Assembly: GCA_016841045.1 (NCBI GenBank)
Contig: JAENZX010000003.1
Location: forward strand, 209,282 to 273,281
DNA: 64,000 nt
Source of the DNA: Thermincola carboxydiphila
GTDB lineage: Bacteria > Bacillota > Thermincolia > Thermincolales > UBA2595
Direction: 5' to 3'
A program made the position numbers and the translations under genes. The notes under the pieces are model-generated. The model ran no database searches. It saw nothing but the letters and a program-made list of their open reading frames with translations, and was not told the origin of the DNA. Below, one piece after another: positions 33,496 to 42,663 of the stretch; the first letter of the stretch is position 1; the number at the start of each line of letters is the position of its first letter.

Positions 33496-35937
33496 ATGAA
33501 CATACCTTCAGACAAATGCGATAACGAGACAAATCATTTTGGGAATAGCGTCTTCCATAAATTTACCCAAAATTGTATCGACGGTCTCATGATTATTGAT
33601 GAAAAGTGCCGAATCACTTATGTTAACCACGCTTACTGCACCTTGTCAGGGTATTCAGATGGCGAATTACCGGGAAAAACTATTAGTTATATTGAAGCAC
33701 GTCTCGATCAGGAACAGTTTTTAAAACATTTAGAGCTTGTTATAGAAAAGGGGACAAGCCGTTTCGAGACCTCCCACAAGAAAAAAGACGGCAGTGTTAT
33801 TGATGTTGAAGTAACGATTTCCGATATCCGTGATGAAAAAAATCATTTTTTTATAGTTGTAGTAAGAGATGTTACTGAATATAGAGAAACCATCGATAGT
33901 GTTAATGCCGTGGACGCCATCAAAGAAATTGCAGTTAAAGCCTCATCCAGAAAGGAATACTTCGATTCGGTTGTCAAGATGTTAAGAAACTGGAGCAACT
34001 GCAACTCTGTCGGCATACGGTTGGTTAATGAAGAGGGGATAGCTCCATATGAAGCATGTATTGGGTTTTCCAACGAATTCCGCAGTACCGAAAACTGGCT
34101 GCCGTTAGATGATAGATGTATCTGTACAAGGGTTATCAGAGAAGAATGCATAACTGATGAAAGCCCCTACAGGACACCAAAAGGCTCCTTCTATTCCAAT
34201 AATCTTTCAAATTTTTCACACTGCCTTACAGGCTGCCAAAGCAGTAATTACCGTGGAACTTGCATAAAGATTGGTTTCAAATCTATTGCGGTTATTCCAA
34301 TAAGATATTATAAAGATGTCATGGGAACAATTCATCTGGCAGATGAAAAAGAAGGTAAAATATCACAAAAATTAGTTAAATTTCTCGAAAAAGTTGCCGG
34401 ATATATCGGAGAAGTAGTTTATAGATATAAAATGGAGGAGAAACTGCGCCGAAACTATGATATACTCAAGACTTCCGACGCTATTAACCGGTTATCTTTA
34501 GAGGGAGCTTCCCTCACTGAAGTCTTGAATCACGCTCTCGAATTGATTTCTGATATCCCCTGGGTTCCCTTAAAATCATGGGGATGTATTTTCCTTGTTG
34601 ACGAAAGTGAAAGAGAGCTTGTCTTAAAGGCTCAAAGAAAAATTAAAGAGACAAACAAACTTTTATGTGAAAGGGTTGCTTTCGGGCAGTGCCTATGCGG
34701 AATGGCGGCTCAGTCCAAAGAGGTCGTATTCAGTACTTCGTCAAGCATTGAACACGAAATTATATATGACCAAATGGAACCACATTGTCAATATTCTGTT
34801 CCAATTGTTTACTCTAACAAAACTGTTGGAGTCATAAATGTTTACCTTGATGAGGGTTATCAACCCCAAAGAAAAGATGAAGAGTTTCTTAAACGCATTG
34901 CCGATAAACTAGCCCATATTATCGTCCGAAAGAAAGCGGAGAGAGACTTAAAAACCAGCGAGAAGCATCTTTCATTAATACATAATACTGTATCTGATTT
35001 GATATGCCTGATTAAGGTTGAATCTAAGGATATGTTTACCTGTGCTTTTGTTAACAAGTCGTTCCTTGACCGATTAGGCTTACAACAGGAGCAAGTTATG
35101 GGTAAACAGGTACATGAACTTTTACCAGAACCGGCTTGTTCATATGCTCTAGAAAAGTATAAACAAGCTATCTCACAGAGAAAACCACTTACATACGATG
35201 AGATAGTCGACCTGCCTAATGAACGTATTATGACCGTCACTACTCTTACACCGATTTTTAACAAAGCTGGTCAATGTACTCATCTGCTTAGCGCCGGTCA
35301 TGATATTACTGACCGTAAAAGTGCGGAATACAAGCTGAAGGAAAGTCTCAAATACCTTCGCAATACCCTTCAGGAAACTGTTAATGCCCTTACAATTATC
35401 GCTGAAAAGCGCGATCCGTATACAGTTGGTCACCAGCAGCGTGTGAGCCAGCTTGCAGTCGCCATTGCCAATGAAATGAACTGTTCTAAAGAAATGATTG
35501 AGGGTATAAAAATTTCAGGTCTCCTTCATGATATAGGCAAAGTGGGCGTTCCTATAGAGATTCTAAACAAACCGGGACGTTTAAGTAACCTTGAGATGTC
35601 GATTATAAAAAACCACCCTGAAGTAGGTTTTGAGATCGTTCAGAAAATACCCTTTGATTATCCAGTAGCCCAAACCGTCCTCCAACATCAGGAACGTTTC
35701 GATGGCACCGGCTATCCTTTAGGCCTGGCTGGAGAGGATATTATTCTGGAAGCAAGAATAATGGCCGTGGCAGACGTTGTAGAGGCCATGGCATCACACC
35801 GCCCGTATCGGGCTGGACTGGGATTAGAAGCAGCCCTTAAAGAAATTCGAAACAATAAAGGAATATTCTATGATCCACAGGTAGTTGATGCATGTCTGCG
35901 GTTATTTGATCGGGGATATATATGGGATGTAGGGTAA
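33496..35937 (+). CDS. PAS-GAF-GAF-PAS-HD-GYP signalling protein
   Basis: The 813-residue cytoplasmic protein has an N-terminal PAS domain (about 17-125, ending VVVRDVTEYRE), a GAF-type domain with several Cys (about 140-300), a second GAF domain (about 320-470, FLVDES...), another PAS (about 480-605, ending SAGHDITDRK) and a C-terminal HD-GYP domain (about 620-805) with LLHDIGKVGVP near 678 and HQERFDGTGYPLG. HD-GYP domains hydrolyse cyclic di-GMP or other cyclic dinucleotides. ATG 33496 follows AAGGAGGAG. It has no membrane segments, so it senses an intracellular signal, perhaps redox or a small ligand. Confidence 0.93.
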   Translation: MNIPSDKCDNETNHFGNSVFHKFTQNCIDGLMIIDEKCRITYVNHAYCTLSGYSDGELPGKTISYIEARLDQEQFLKHLELVIEKGTSRFETSHKKKDGSVIDVEVTISDIRDEKNHFFIVVVRDVTEYRETIDSVNAVDAIKEIAVKASSRKEYFDSVVKMLRNWSNCNSVGIRLVNEEGIAPYEACIGFSNEFRSTENWLPLDDRCICTRVIREECITDESPYRTPKGSFYSNNLSNFSHCLTGCQSSNYRGTCIKIGFKSIAVIPIRYYKDVMGTIHLADEKEGKISQKLVKFLEKVAGYIGEVVYRYKMEEKLRRNYDILKTSDAINRLSLEGASLTEVLNHALELISDIPWVPLKSWGCIFLVDESERELVLKAQRKIKETNKLLCERVAFGQCLCGMAAQSKEVVFSTSSSIEHEIIYDQMEPHCQYSVPIVYSNKTVGVINVYLDEGYQPQRKDEEFLKRIADKLAHIIVRKKAERDLKTSEKHLSLIHNTVSDLICLIKVESKDMFTCAFVNKSFLDRLGLQQEQVMGKQVHELLPEPACSYALEKYKQAISQRKPLTYDEIVDLPNERIMTVTTLTPIFNKAGQCTHLLSAGHDITDRKSAEYKLKESLKYLRNTLQETVNALTIIAEKRDPYTVGHQQRVSQLAVAIANEMNCSKEMIEGIKISGLLHDIGKVGVPIEILNKPGRLSNLEMSIIKNHPEVGFEIVQKIPFDYPVAQTVLQHQERFDGTGYPLGLAGEDIILEARIMAVADVVEAMASHRPYRAGLGLEAALKEIRNNKGIFYDPQVVDACLRLFDRGYIWDVG

Positions 35938-36034
35938 TACCAGAAAAAAACCACATCCATACCCTATAATACATGCGCTTCCTCCGAATACTATACTAAG
36001 ACTCACAACCAAAAACTGATGGAGGTTGAATCTT

Positions 36035-36847
36035 ATGAAAAAAATGTTATCAGTTATAATGATTTTTGCTTTTGTTCTTTCAGGCTGCTCCTTCTTTGGC
36101 AAAAATGATGATCCTAAGCTACCACCAGATACAGCAAAGGAAGAACCGCAGCAGAAACAGGATGGGAAAAAGGATTACGTCATAGGCCTTAATTCTCCAG
36201 TAGAAGGGGCGAAGGAGTGGGCCGACAGGTATAAGCCTTACCAAGGTGTTTTCATGCAAAAGAAGGGCGATTACAGGCTTTTACTAATAAGCCAGGGAGA
36301 GATGTTCTCAGAAGGATACAAGGTATCAGTGAATAAGGTTGAAAAACAGGATGATAAGTGGGTAGTTACAGCCGACATCATAAAGCCGGCCGAAGAAGAT
36401 TACGCCGGCAGCAGTGTTTATCCCTTTGAATTGATGAGTATTCTTGATAATGGAAAGCCTGTAGAAGTTGTCAAATCTGACGAATCCAACAGTGAAATGA
36501 AGCTTGATGTAATAGAAATCCCGGAAGGCAAGCAATTTGCCGTAAGCAAAAACTTCATAGTATTTTCACCTTTAGAAGGGGATAAGATAACTAGCCCTGT
36601 TAAAATACAGGGCAAGGCAAGGGTATTTGAGGCCAATTTCCGTATTGTTATTGAGGATGGACACAACGTTCTGGCAGAAAAGGTTATGATGTCAGATGCA
36701 GGTGCACCGGCTTGGGGAAATTTTGATGTAAATCTGCCCTTTGAGAAGGCCACCAACCCATCCGGCAGCGTAATTTTCTCCTATGAGAACATGGAAAACG
36801 GCAAAATGATAGAGGAACTCATGGTACCTGTCAAGTTTAATCAGTAA
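36035..36847 (+). CDS. Lipoprotein with a Gmad2-type immunoglobulin-like domain
   Basis: The 270-residue protein has a lipoprotein signal with lipobox LSGC near residue 18, a charged spacer, a middle domain of unknown type and a C-terminal Gmad2-like domain (about 170-270, FSPLEGDKITSPVKIQGKARVFEANFRIVIEDG). Gmad2 domains occur in spore- and envelope-associated proteins of Firmicutes. ATG 36035 follows GGAGGTTG. The protein should be attached to the outer face of the membrane; its ligand is unknown. Confidence 0.87.
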   Translation: MKKMLSVIMIFAFVLSGCSFFGKNDDPKLPPDTAKEEPQQKQDGKKDYVIGLNSPVEGAKEWADRYKPYQGVFMQKKGDYRLLLISQGEMFSEGYKVSVNKVEKQDDKWVVTADIIKPAEEDYAGSSVYPFELMSILDNGKPVEVVKSDESNSEMKLDVIEIPEGKQFAVSKNFIVFSPLEGDKITSPVKIQGKARVFEANFRIVIEDGHNVLAEKVMMSDAGAPAWGNFDVNLPFEKATNPSGSVIFSYENMENGKMIEELMVPVKFNQ

Positions 36848-37056
36848 AAAACAGTTAGCAGTTAGAAAACGGTAGAGACTGGCCCCGGCCAGTCTCATTC
36901 AATTTACACGTATCAACACGCATACATAGTAACCCCAGTATAGATAGTTGCATTATCTGTGTTCTAGTGGCTACTCATAAATCTTTTCAAGTACACAAGA
37001 AAATCAAAAAGAACGATTGAACCACAGAGTGAAGGATTCATGTGTGCGGTAAAAGA

Positions 37057-37158
37057 GAGGACACAGAGATGCAATGTATTTAACAAAAGTAACACTGCTG
37101 CCTGGATAGAAAATCTAAGTTGACGTTGGCAGTTTCTCTCTGTGATCTCTGTGTCCTC
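37057..37158. repeat. Imperfect palindromic intergenic repeat
   Basis: GAGGACACAGAGAT (37057-37070) is perfectly inverted as ATCTCTGTGTCCTC (37145-37158). Outside these arms lie CCACAGAGTGAA (37022) and TCTCTGTGTTAAACC (37187), so the pairing extends in blocks. Dispersed intergenic elements built from ACACAGAGA words are common in bacteria; this appears to be one copy. Confidence 0.75.
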
Positions 37159-37251
37159 AGGACCATTGAGTAGTGCCAGTGAGTATCTCTGTGTTAAACC
37201 GTTTCTTTTATTTTGTTCTGAAGGATCAAGAGGATTTTATCAATTTTTGAA

Positions 37252-37296
37252 GCAAATAAAAGCAGATGCTGCCCGAATATAATCAGGCAGCATCTG
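37252..37296 (-). terminator. Terminator of the rubrerythrin gene
   Basis: On the minus strand CAGATGCTGCC pairs with its inverted copy (11 bp) and is followed by TTTTATTT. A second hairpin, GACCGGT/ACCGGTC, lies between it and the stop codon. Confidence 0.85.
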
Positions 37297-37338
37297 TAAC
37301 AGGGAATATAGGGGGGACCGGTTTTTGACCGGTCTCTC

Positions 37339-37860
37339 TTATTTGTACATATTGGTTAAAATAAGGTGTTCAGTTTCAATCTCCGCCAACTGCCTGAAGA
37401 TGTAAGCTACTTCAGGTTCATTTGCTTTTGTGGCATCCTGAGCCGATTTTAGATAATGGTTTATGGCTTCATCCTCATGGTCGTGAGCTTCAATAAAATT
37501 GTCCGGGTCTGATCCTTTGCACGTACCTGTGGGTACTTCAGGCATTGGAATCCCCAATGCTTTAGAAATAAGTTCTGCATGTTCTTGTTCCTGTTTCATC
37601 AGCCTCTTGAAAATAGCCTGTGAGATTTGGTTTGAGGCCTGGTTATAGGCACATTTGTAAAATGCCGCATTATTTATTTCCAGTTCCAAAGCCCTGGTTA
37701 AATTATCTCTGCTTTGCTGGCTCATCTGTAAAGCGCCTCTGTCATACCACAGAGAAGCTTTCTTTAGTTCTGATCCCGCCGCGCCACAGAATGGACAGCG
37801 GTCGGGAGTGCTAGAACCAAGATATGTTTCGCCGCAAACCTGACATCTGTATGGATGCAT
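37339..37860 (-). CDS. Rubrerythrin-like protein with N-terminal rubredoxin domain
   Basis: The 173-residue protein starts with a rubredoxin-like iron site (YRCQVCGETY and DRCPFCGAAG, residues 4-30), followed by a ferritin-like diiron four-helix domain with ExxH motifs (EQEHAELI, HEDEAINHYL, EIETEHLIL). Having the rubredoxin part first is the 'reverse rubrerythrin' order. Such proteins reduce hydrogen peroxide in anaerobes. ATG 37860 is behind AGGAGG on the minus strand, and the gene has its own terminator. Confidence 0.88.
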   Translation of the reverse strand: MHPYRCQVCGETYLGSSTPDRCPFCGAAGSELKKASLWYDRGALQMSQQSRDNLTRALELEINNAAFYKCAYNQASNQISQAIFKRLMKQEQEHAELISKALGIPMPEVPTGTCKGSDPDNFIEAHDHEDEAINHYLKSAQDATKANEPEVAYIFRQLAEIETEHLILTNMYK

Positions 37861-37966
37861 TTGGGTACCTCCTTTAGTTCTCTAACAATAATTCTACTTC
37901 AGTCGTTACAGACCTTCCGGAAAATAATTAACAATTTATTAATTATTATTATTATTATCATTTGCA

Positions 37967-38347
37967 TTAATTCTTTGCCTTATCGCGTTTAGATAATTTT
38001 GCCTTACAACAAAATTCGTAAATCCCCATTCCCATAAGAAAAAGGCCAAATATTTTTTTCAACAAACCTGCAGGTATTCTTACCGCTATAAGAGACCCTA
38101 TGACTGCACCACCAATAGTGCCAAATGCCAGCAGCAGCGCAAGGTGGGGTCTTACATTACCCTGCCTGTAATGAGTAATAACAGCAACAGCAGCAGTTGG
38201 AATAAAAGATAAAAGGGTGACACCCTGAGCTGTATGTTGTGGGATTCCTTTTAAGAAAACGAGAGCAGGTACCAGGAGAGTGCCTCCGCCTACTGCCAAG
38301 CCGCTTAAAATTCCCGCAAAAAAACCTATTATAGTTACCAGCATCAA
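37967..38347 (-). CDS. TauE/SafE (DUF81) half-size permease, second gene
   Basis: This 126-residue membrane protein is one half of a TauE/SafE permease: LSGLAVGGGTLLVPALVFLKGIPQHTAQGVTLLSFIPTA and GAVIGSLIAVRIPAG. Full-length family members are about 250 residues with two such repeats; here each repeat is a separate gene. The start overlaps the stop of the upstream half (ATGA), so both are made together and probably assemble as a heterodimer. The family exports sulfite, sulfoacetate or other organic anions; the substrate here is unknown. Confidence 0.87.
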   Translation of the reverse strand: MMLVTIIGFFAGILSGLAVGGGTLLVPALVFLKGIPQHTAQGVTLLSFIPTAAVAVITHYRQGNVRPHLALLLAFGTIGGAVIGSLIAVRIPAGLLKKIFGLFLMGMGIYEFCCKAKLSKRDKAKN

Positions 38348-38703
38348 AACATCATCCTTAGCCCGGCCAGAAACATAAATACACCAAAGAACTGGCGCAG
38401 CCTCTCACCCGAGAATTTATTCATCAACTTAGCACCAAGATATCCACCTGCCATCCCGCCGGCCGCCACCTGAACAGCCATCATAAAATCAATGTCCTTA
38501 TTCAGCCAATAAATAAAGCAGCTGGCAAGAGTAGTGGGAAGGATAATTGCCAACGATGTTCCGTGAGCCTGGTGCTGGGTAACCCCAAGCAAAAAAACCA
38601 TTGCTGGAATTAGAATTGTCCCGCCGCCGATTCCCAAAAGCCCATTGACAATACCTGTGATTATTCCTATACCTATCAGATAAATAGTGCTTATATGTTT
38701 CAT
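38344..38703 (-). CDS. TauE/SafE (DUF81) half-size permease, first gene
   Basis: The 119-residue protein carries the other TauE repeat: VNGLLGIGGGTILIPAMVFLLGVTQHQAHGTSLAIILPTTL and GGMAGGYLGAKLMNKFSGERLRQFFGVFMFLAG. About four membrane segments are expected. It overlaps the second half-gene by 4 bp. The two halves share the G.GGGT..[VI]PA.VFL pattern and presumably arose from one duplicated unit, or are the unfused ancestor of full-length TauE. No frameshift explains the split, because each half has its own start. Confidence 0.87.
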   Translation of the reverse strand: MKHISTIYLIGIGIITGIVNGLLGIGGGTILIPAMVFLLGVTQHQAHGTSLAIILPTTLASCFIYWLNKDIDFMMAVQVAAGGMAGGYLGAKLMNKFSGERLRQFFGVFMFLAGLRMMF

Positions 38704-38863
38704 TTTTCCCCCGATCGTAAATGTATAGGTTCAATAGATATTATTTTACATCTCCCGCCTTTTGACTCAGGTTAAATTGTGGTATATTATAACAAGAAGA
38801 TTAAAAAGCTTGATTTAGCGCATTAATAGTTAGCGCCTTGCTGACTAAAGTTGGGGAGATGTT

Positions 38864-39970
38864 ATGGAAAGGGTCTTATTTTGTTCGGTTTCCATTGGGG
38901 CAGGGCATGATTTAGCAGCCAGGGCCGTTATGCAGGAGATAGAACATCGCTATCCTTATTGCCAGACAAGACTTGTCGATACATTTAAATATATCAACCC
39001 TATGCTTAATAAAGTCATCGTCGGCAGTTACATGGAAAGCCTCAGGTTCAGCCCCAAAATATGGGGTTACCTATACTCTCAAGCTGAAGATGAAGATAAG
39101 TTTGTAGATCTCGGGCATATTTTGTCAAAACTGTTGTCAGTCAAGATGGAAAAACTGATTACAGAATTTAACCCTCAGGCAATTGTGTGTACCCATGCTT
39201 TTCCTGCCGGTATTCTATCCATCCTAAAAGGGCAGGGGAAAATAAATGTACCACTTATAGCTGTTTTGACTGATTTTACAATACACCCGTTTTGGGTACA
39301 TGAACATATAGACAAGTACATTCTCCCCAGCGAACTGTTAAAATATGAAGTACAGGAATACGGTGTGAAAGAAGAACAGATAATGTGTTCAGGAATACCC
39401 CTGCGCAGGCAGTTTATGGTTAGGGGAGACAAAAAAGAAACACGCAGAAAACTTGGGCTTGAAGAAAAGGTTACTATACTGGTCATGGGTGGCGGTCTAG
39501 GTCTTGGCGAAATTGAAGAAGTGATAAGAAGCCTGGGAAATGCCGACCTCGATTTACAGATAGTTACCATCGCAGGCAGGAATGATAAGTTATGGACCAA
39601 ACTACAAACAATGTTTGTCAATAATAAAGTTAAGATTTTCGGATTTATTGAAAACGTAGCCGAAGTAATGGCTGCCTGTGACTTTATCGTCTCTAAACCT
39701 GGAGGGCTTACAACAGCAGAAGTCCTATCACAGGGACTTCCTATGATAATAGTAAACCCACTTCCCGGTCAGGAGTTTAGGAATACTGATTTTTTATTAA
39801 ACACCGGCGTAGCTGTAAAGGTTCGAAAAACCCAGTATCTTGTTCCTCAGCTAAAGCTACTCCTGTCATGCCAAATCAAACTTAAACAAATGAGGGAAAT
39901 GACAGCTAATATGGGAAAACCCAATTCAGCGGCACGAATGGTAGACTATCTGGAATCGATAACATTATAG
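38864..39970 (+). CDS. MGDG synthase / UgtP-like glycosyltransferase (GT28 family)
   Basis: The 368-residue protein resembles monogalactosyldiacylglycerol synthase and processive diacylglycerol glucosyltransferases: N-terminal SVSIGAGHDLAARAV, middle VLTDFTIHPFWVHEHIDKYILPS, then GIPLRRQF, GGGLGLGEIEEVI and the donor site SKPGGLTTAEVLSQGLPMIIVNPLPGQE. Such enzymes make glycolipids on the inner face of the membrane from UDP-sugars and diacylglycerol. GGGGAG precedes ATG 38864. It may be co-transcribed with the DUF3786 gene 13 bp downstream. Confidence 0.9.
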   Translation: MERVLFCSVSIGAGHDLAARAVMQEIEHRYPYCQTRLVDTFKYINPMLNKVIVGSYMESLRFSPKIWGYLYSQAEDEDKFVDLGHILSKLLSVKMEKLITEFNPQAIVCTHAFPAGILSILKGQGKINVPLIAVLTDFTIHPFWVHEHIDKYILPSELLKYEVQEYGVKEEQIMCSGIPLRRQFMVRGDKKETRRKLGLEEKVTILVMGGGLGLGEIEEVIRSLGNADLDLQIVTIAGRNDKLWTKLQTMFVNNKVKIFGFIENVAEVMAACDFIVSKPGGLTTAEVLSQGLPMIIVNPLPGQEFRNTDFLLNTGVAVKVRKTQYLVPQLKLLLSCQIKLKQMREMTANMGKPNSAARMVDYLESITL

Positions 39971-39983
39971 GGAGGTAATCTTT

Positions 39984-40610
39984 TTGAATAAAACTTACTT
40001 GAATTTGGATGTCGCTTACGATCACGCTAAAAATAAACTTTCCATGAAAGACCCTGCCGAAATAGCAAGAAATTCCGGCGTAACCTATGAAGAACAGGCT
40101 AAAATTTTTACAGTTAATTACCTTGGAGAACAGTATCTTGTTTCTTATCCTGATGGGATTGTAAGCCGTAAAGATAAACCTGACGAAGTTCAGATAAACG
40201 TCAAAATATTAATTCTACATTACCTGATTACGGCCAATGGTGCCCCGCTGCAAAATAAGTGGATTTCTTTTAAGGAACTTCCCGACGGTGCTATATATAT
40301 TGATCCTTTTACCAGACGGACAATCAATCCTATGGTTAAGATTTTCGGCGAAAAACAGGAACAGTTTTTCCAACTGGCTCAGACTATGGGTGCTAAAAAA
40401 GAGACACTGGGAGATACAAGTCTGACTATTTACGCTTTCCCACGGGTACCTATAACCTACGTTCTGTACAGTGCTGACGAAGAGTTTCCAGCATCGGGCA
40501 ATGTCCTTTTTGACGGGTCGGCTGCCAATTACCTTCCAACAGAGGATTTCGCTGTTGTTTCCAGTCTCATCATTTACCAACTTAGCGCTCTTGTTGGAGA
40601 TAAAAAATAA
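39984..40610 (+). CDS. DUF3786 domain protein
   Basis: The 208-residue protein matches the DUF3786 type found in anaerobes: YLVSYPDGIV, ILILHYLITANGAPLQNKWISFKELPDGAIY and the C-terminal VLYSADEEFPASGNVLFDGSAANYLPTEDFAVVSSLI. In other organisms this domain is often linked to corrinoid methyltransferase or Fe-S proteins, which suggests a corrinoid/redox connection, but the function is unknown. TTG 39984 follows GGGAGG. No cysteine motif is seen here. Confidence 0.82.
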   Translation: MNKTYLNLDVAYDHAKNKLSMKDPAEIARNSGVTYEEQAKIFTVNYLGEQYLVSYPDGIVSRKDKPDEVQINVKILILHYLITANGAPLQNKWISFKELPDGAIYIDPFTRRTINPMVKIFGEKQEQFFQLAQTMGAKKETLGDTSLTIYAFPRVPITYVLYSADEEFPASGNVLFDGSAANYLPTEDFAVVSSLIIYQLSALVGDKK

Positions 40611-40734
40611 ACTTTTTGACATCCGGTCGTTTTCTGATGTTATTTGTTGATGGACAAGCGTGCGTTTTCAACATATTATTTATCACCCCCGTTGTACAAT
40701 AGAACTGAATTCAACTGGGGGAGGCACGCTAATT

Positions 40735-41340
40735 ATGAATTCAGCAAAGATTAATTTCCTTAACTTAAGGGCATCGTTTTTGATAATTCTAACGGCAATG
40801 CTAGTTTCTTTTCTGCTGCAGATCAATTTCCCAACATTACAAGAAATGAGGAATAACTTAACATCTGTATGGGTAGAACGACAGATGGACCTTACAGGCG
40901 GAAAAGGCAGCACTCTGGTCCAAGATGGATGGACTTATTTTCAACTTGGCCAACTTGCCAAAGCTAAAGCTCTGATGGAAAAAGCATTTGCAGAAGATAA
41001 CAGTATTTCCGCATTATATTGTCTTGGGCTTATTGACCTTAAATATCGCAGGTTTGATGACAGTATTGTTAAGCTGGAGAAAGTTTCTGCATTTTCTCCA
41101 AACCATGTCCCTACAATGATGGCATTAGGGGAGTCGTATTTCCAACTAGGTTACTTCGGGCGGTCAAAAGAACTTTTCGAAAAAGCGGTCAAGCATGAAC
41201 CTACAAGTACTAAGGCCCGTTTGTGGCTTGGTAGGACATACATTAACCTTAATGAAACTATTAAAGCACGTCAAGTTCTGAATACTGTCAACTCAGGCCC
41301 GGAAGCACAGGAAGCGGCGGCTCTTATTAAAAACATCTAA
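40735..41340 (+). CDS. TPR-repeat protein with N-terminal membrane anchor
   Basis: The 201-residue product has one N-terminal hydrophobic segment (about residues 11-32) followed by tetratricopeptide repeats (GWTYFQLGQLAKAKALMEKAF, ALYCLGLIDLKYRRFDDSIVKLEKV, MALGESYFQLGYFGRSKELFEKAV, LWLGRTYINLNETIKARQVL). It is probably anchored in the membrane with TPRs facing outward and acts as a scaffold. ATG 40735 has GGGAGG behind it; the longer frame from 40660 is not supported. It precedes a RodA/FtsW gene, hinting at a cell-envelope role. Confidence 0.85.
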   Translation: MNSAKINFLNLRASFLIILTAMLVSFLLQINFPTLQEMRNNLTSVWVERQMDLTGGKGSTLVQDGWTYFQLGQLAKAKALMEKAFAEDNSISALYCLGLIDLKYRRFDDSIVKLEKVSAFSPNHVPTMMALGESYFQLGYFGRSKELFEKAVKHEPTSTKARLWLGRTYINLNETIKARQVLNTVNSGPEAQEAAALIKNI

Positions 41341-41434
41341 TATATTACAGGTATATTACAGGAATTTTTACTACTCTTGTAGAATTCAACTTTAGAATTT
41401 CAATTGTATAAACAATCCAGAGGAGTAATATATT

Positions 41435-42589
41435 GTGCGAAAGCGTTTATTAGATTGGTATACTTTAATTCCGGTGCTTCTTTTATTATGCATCGGTATT
41501 ATTATGGTCTTAAGCGCCAGCTCTGCCAAAACTGCTGCGGCAGTACTTAAGAGTAACAATGGAGCTGCAGACCCATTCTATTATTTTAACAAACAATTTA
41601 TATCAGTCTTAATTGGTCTTGCAGGCATGTTTTTTGTATCGACTATCGATTATCGTAAGTGGAAACAGTGTGTTAAACCGGCACTGTACCTTTCTATTTT
41701 TCTTTTAACAGCAGTATTTTTCTTTGAAAAGAGAAATGGTGCTCACGGTTGGATTTCAATCGGAGACCGTGGATTTCAACCCTCAGAATTTGTTAAATTG
41801 TGCCTAGTCCTGATACTGGCTTACATTATCAGTGTCAAAAAAGAGAAGATCAAATCCTTTGAACAGGGTGTACTTCCTGCTCTGCTGGTAATTGGCCTTC
41901 TTGTTGGACTGGTAATCCTTGAGCCCGATTTTGGTACCGGTCTGGTTATGTTATCTACATCATTTCTAATGCTTTTTGCCGGCGGGGTTTCAAAACGACA
42001 TCTAACAGTGCTTATGTCTGCAGGTATTGTATTAGTTACTCTTGCAATTATAAACGACATGGTCTCTAAATCATATCGTTTTTTAAGGTATCTTGCTTTC
42101 ATTGATCCCTTTAAAGATCCGGCAGGTTTTGGGTATCAGATTATCCAGTCCTTATATGCAATAGGGTCAGGTGGGATGTTTGGCGTTGGCCTTGGCCGTT
42201 CAATGCAAAAGTTCGGACATATTCCCGAACAGCACACAGACTTCATTTTTAGCATTTTGGCGGAAGAATTGGGTTTTATTGGCGCTTTATTTATCATTAT
42301 ACTGTTTTTGCTTTTTGCAGCCAGGGGATATATGGTAGCTTACAATTCTAAAGATACCTTTGGTAGTCTCCTTGCCAGCGGAATTACAACCATGATCCTT
42401 GTAGAAGCTGCAATAAACATTGCAGTTGTTACATCATCAATGCCGGTAACCGGCATAACACTCCCGTTTATCAGTTTTGGAGGTTCGTCAGTTATCTTTA
42501 AGCTAACTGCTGTAGGAGTTCTTTTAAATATTTCCAAACAAACAGAGCCCCAAACTCTTTTCATTTCATCAAAAAAGGCTGCCTCATAA
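41435..42589 (+). CDS. FtsW/RodA/SpoVE family peptidoglycan polymerase
   Basis: The 384-residue SEDS protein has about ten membrane segments and the family signatures GAHGWISIGDRGFQPSEFVKL, LILEPDFGTGLVM, FRFLRYLAFIDPFKDPAGFGYQIIQSLYAIGSGGMFG, HTDFIFSILAEELGF and the C-terminal GITLPFISFGGSS. SEDS proteins polymerise lipid II with a partner transpeptidase. No dcw genes or PBP2 gene are adjacent, so the subtype (RodA, FtsW or SpoVE) is open. GTG 41435 follows AGAGGAG. Confidence 0.93.
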   Translation: MRKRLLDWYTLIPVLLLLCIGIIMVLSASSAKTAAAVLKSNNGAADPFYYFNKQFISVLIGLAGMFFVSTIDYRKWKQCVKPALYLSIFLLTAVFFFEKRNGAHGWISIGDRGFQPSEFVKLCLVLILAYIISVKKEKIKSFEQGVLPALLVIGLLVGLVILEPDFGTGLVMLSTSFLMLFAGGVSKRHLTVLMSAGIVLVTLAIINDMVSKSYRFLRYLAFIDPFKDPAGFGYQIIQSLYAIGSGGMFGVGLGRSMQKFGHIPEQHTDFIFSILAEELGFIGALFIIILFLLFAARGYMVAYNSKDTFGSLLASGITTMILVEAAINIAVVTSSMPVTGITLPFISFGGSSVIFKLTAVGVLLNISKQTEPQTLFISSKKAAS

Positions 42590-42663
42590 GGCTGGCCTTT
42601 TATTATAGATTGTCTTTATATTTTTTAAAAACTTATAAAAGCCTAATAGCTGGGGGAAATAAA

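Larger units (their letters stand above)
36848..37338. other. Non-coding stretch with inverted-repeat element
   Basis: No gene is seen in these 491 bp between convergent genes. They contain a GAGACTGG/CCAGTCTC hairpin after the lipoprotein gene (36871-36896), a repeat-like element with CACAGAG words (about 37018-37200) and the minus-strand terminator of the rubrerythrin gene. Confidence 0.7.

Noticed and set aside
37967-38703. Frameshift in a single TauE gene
   Set aside because: Both halves have complete repeats and proper starts with a 4-bp overlap; this is an organised split rather than decay.
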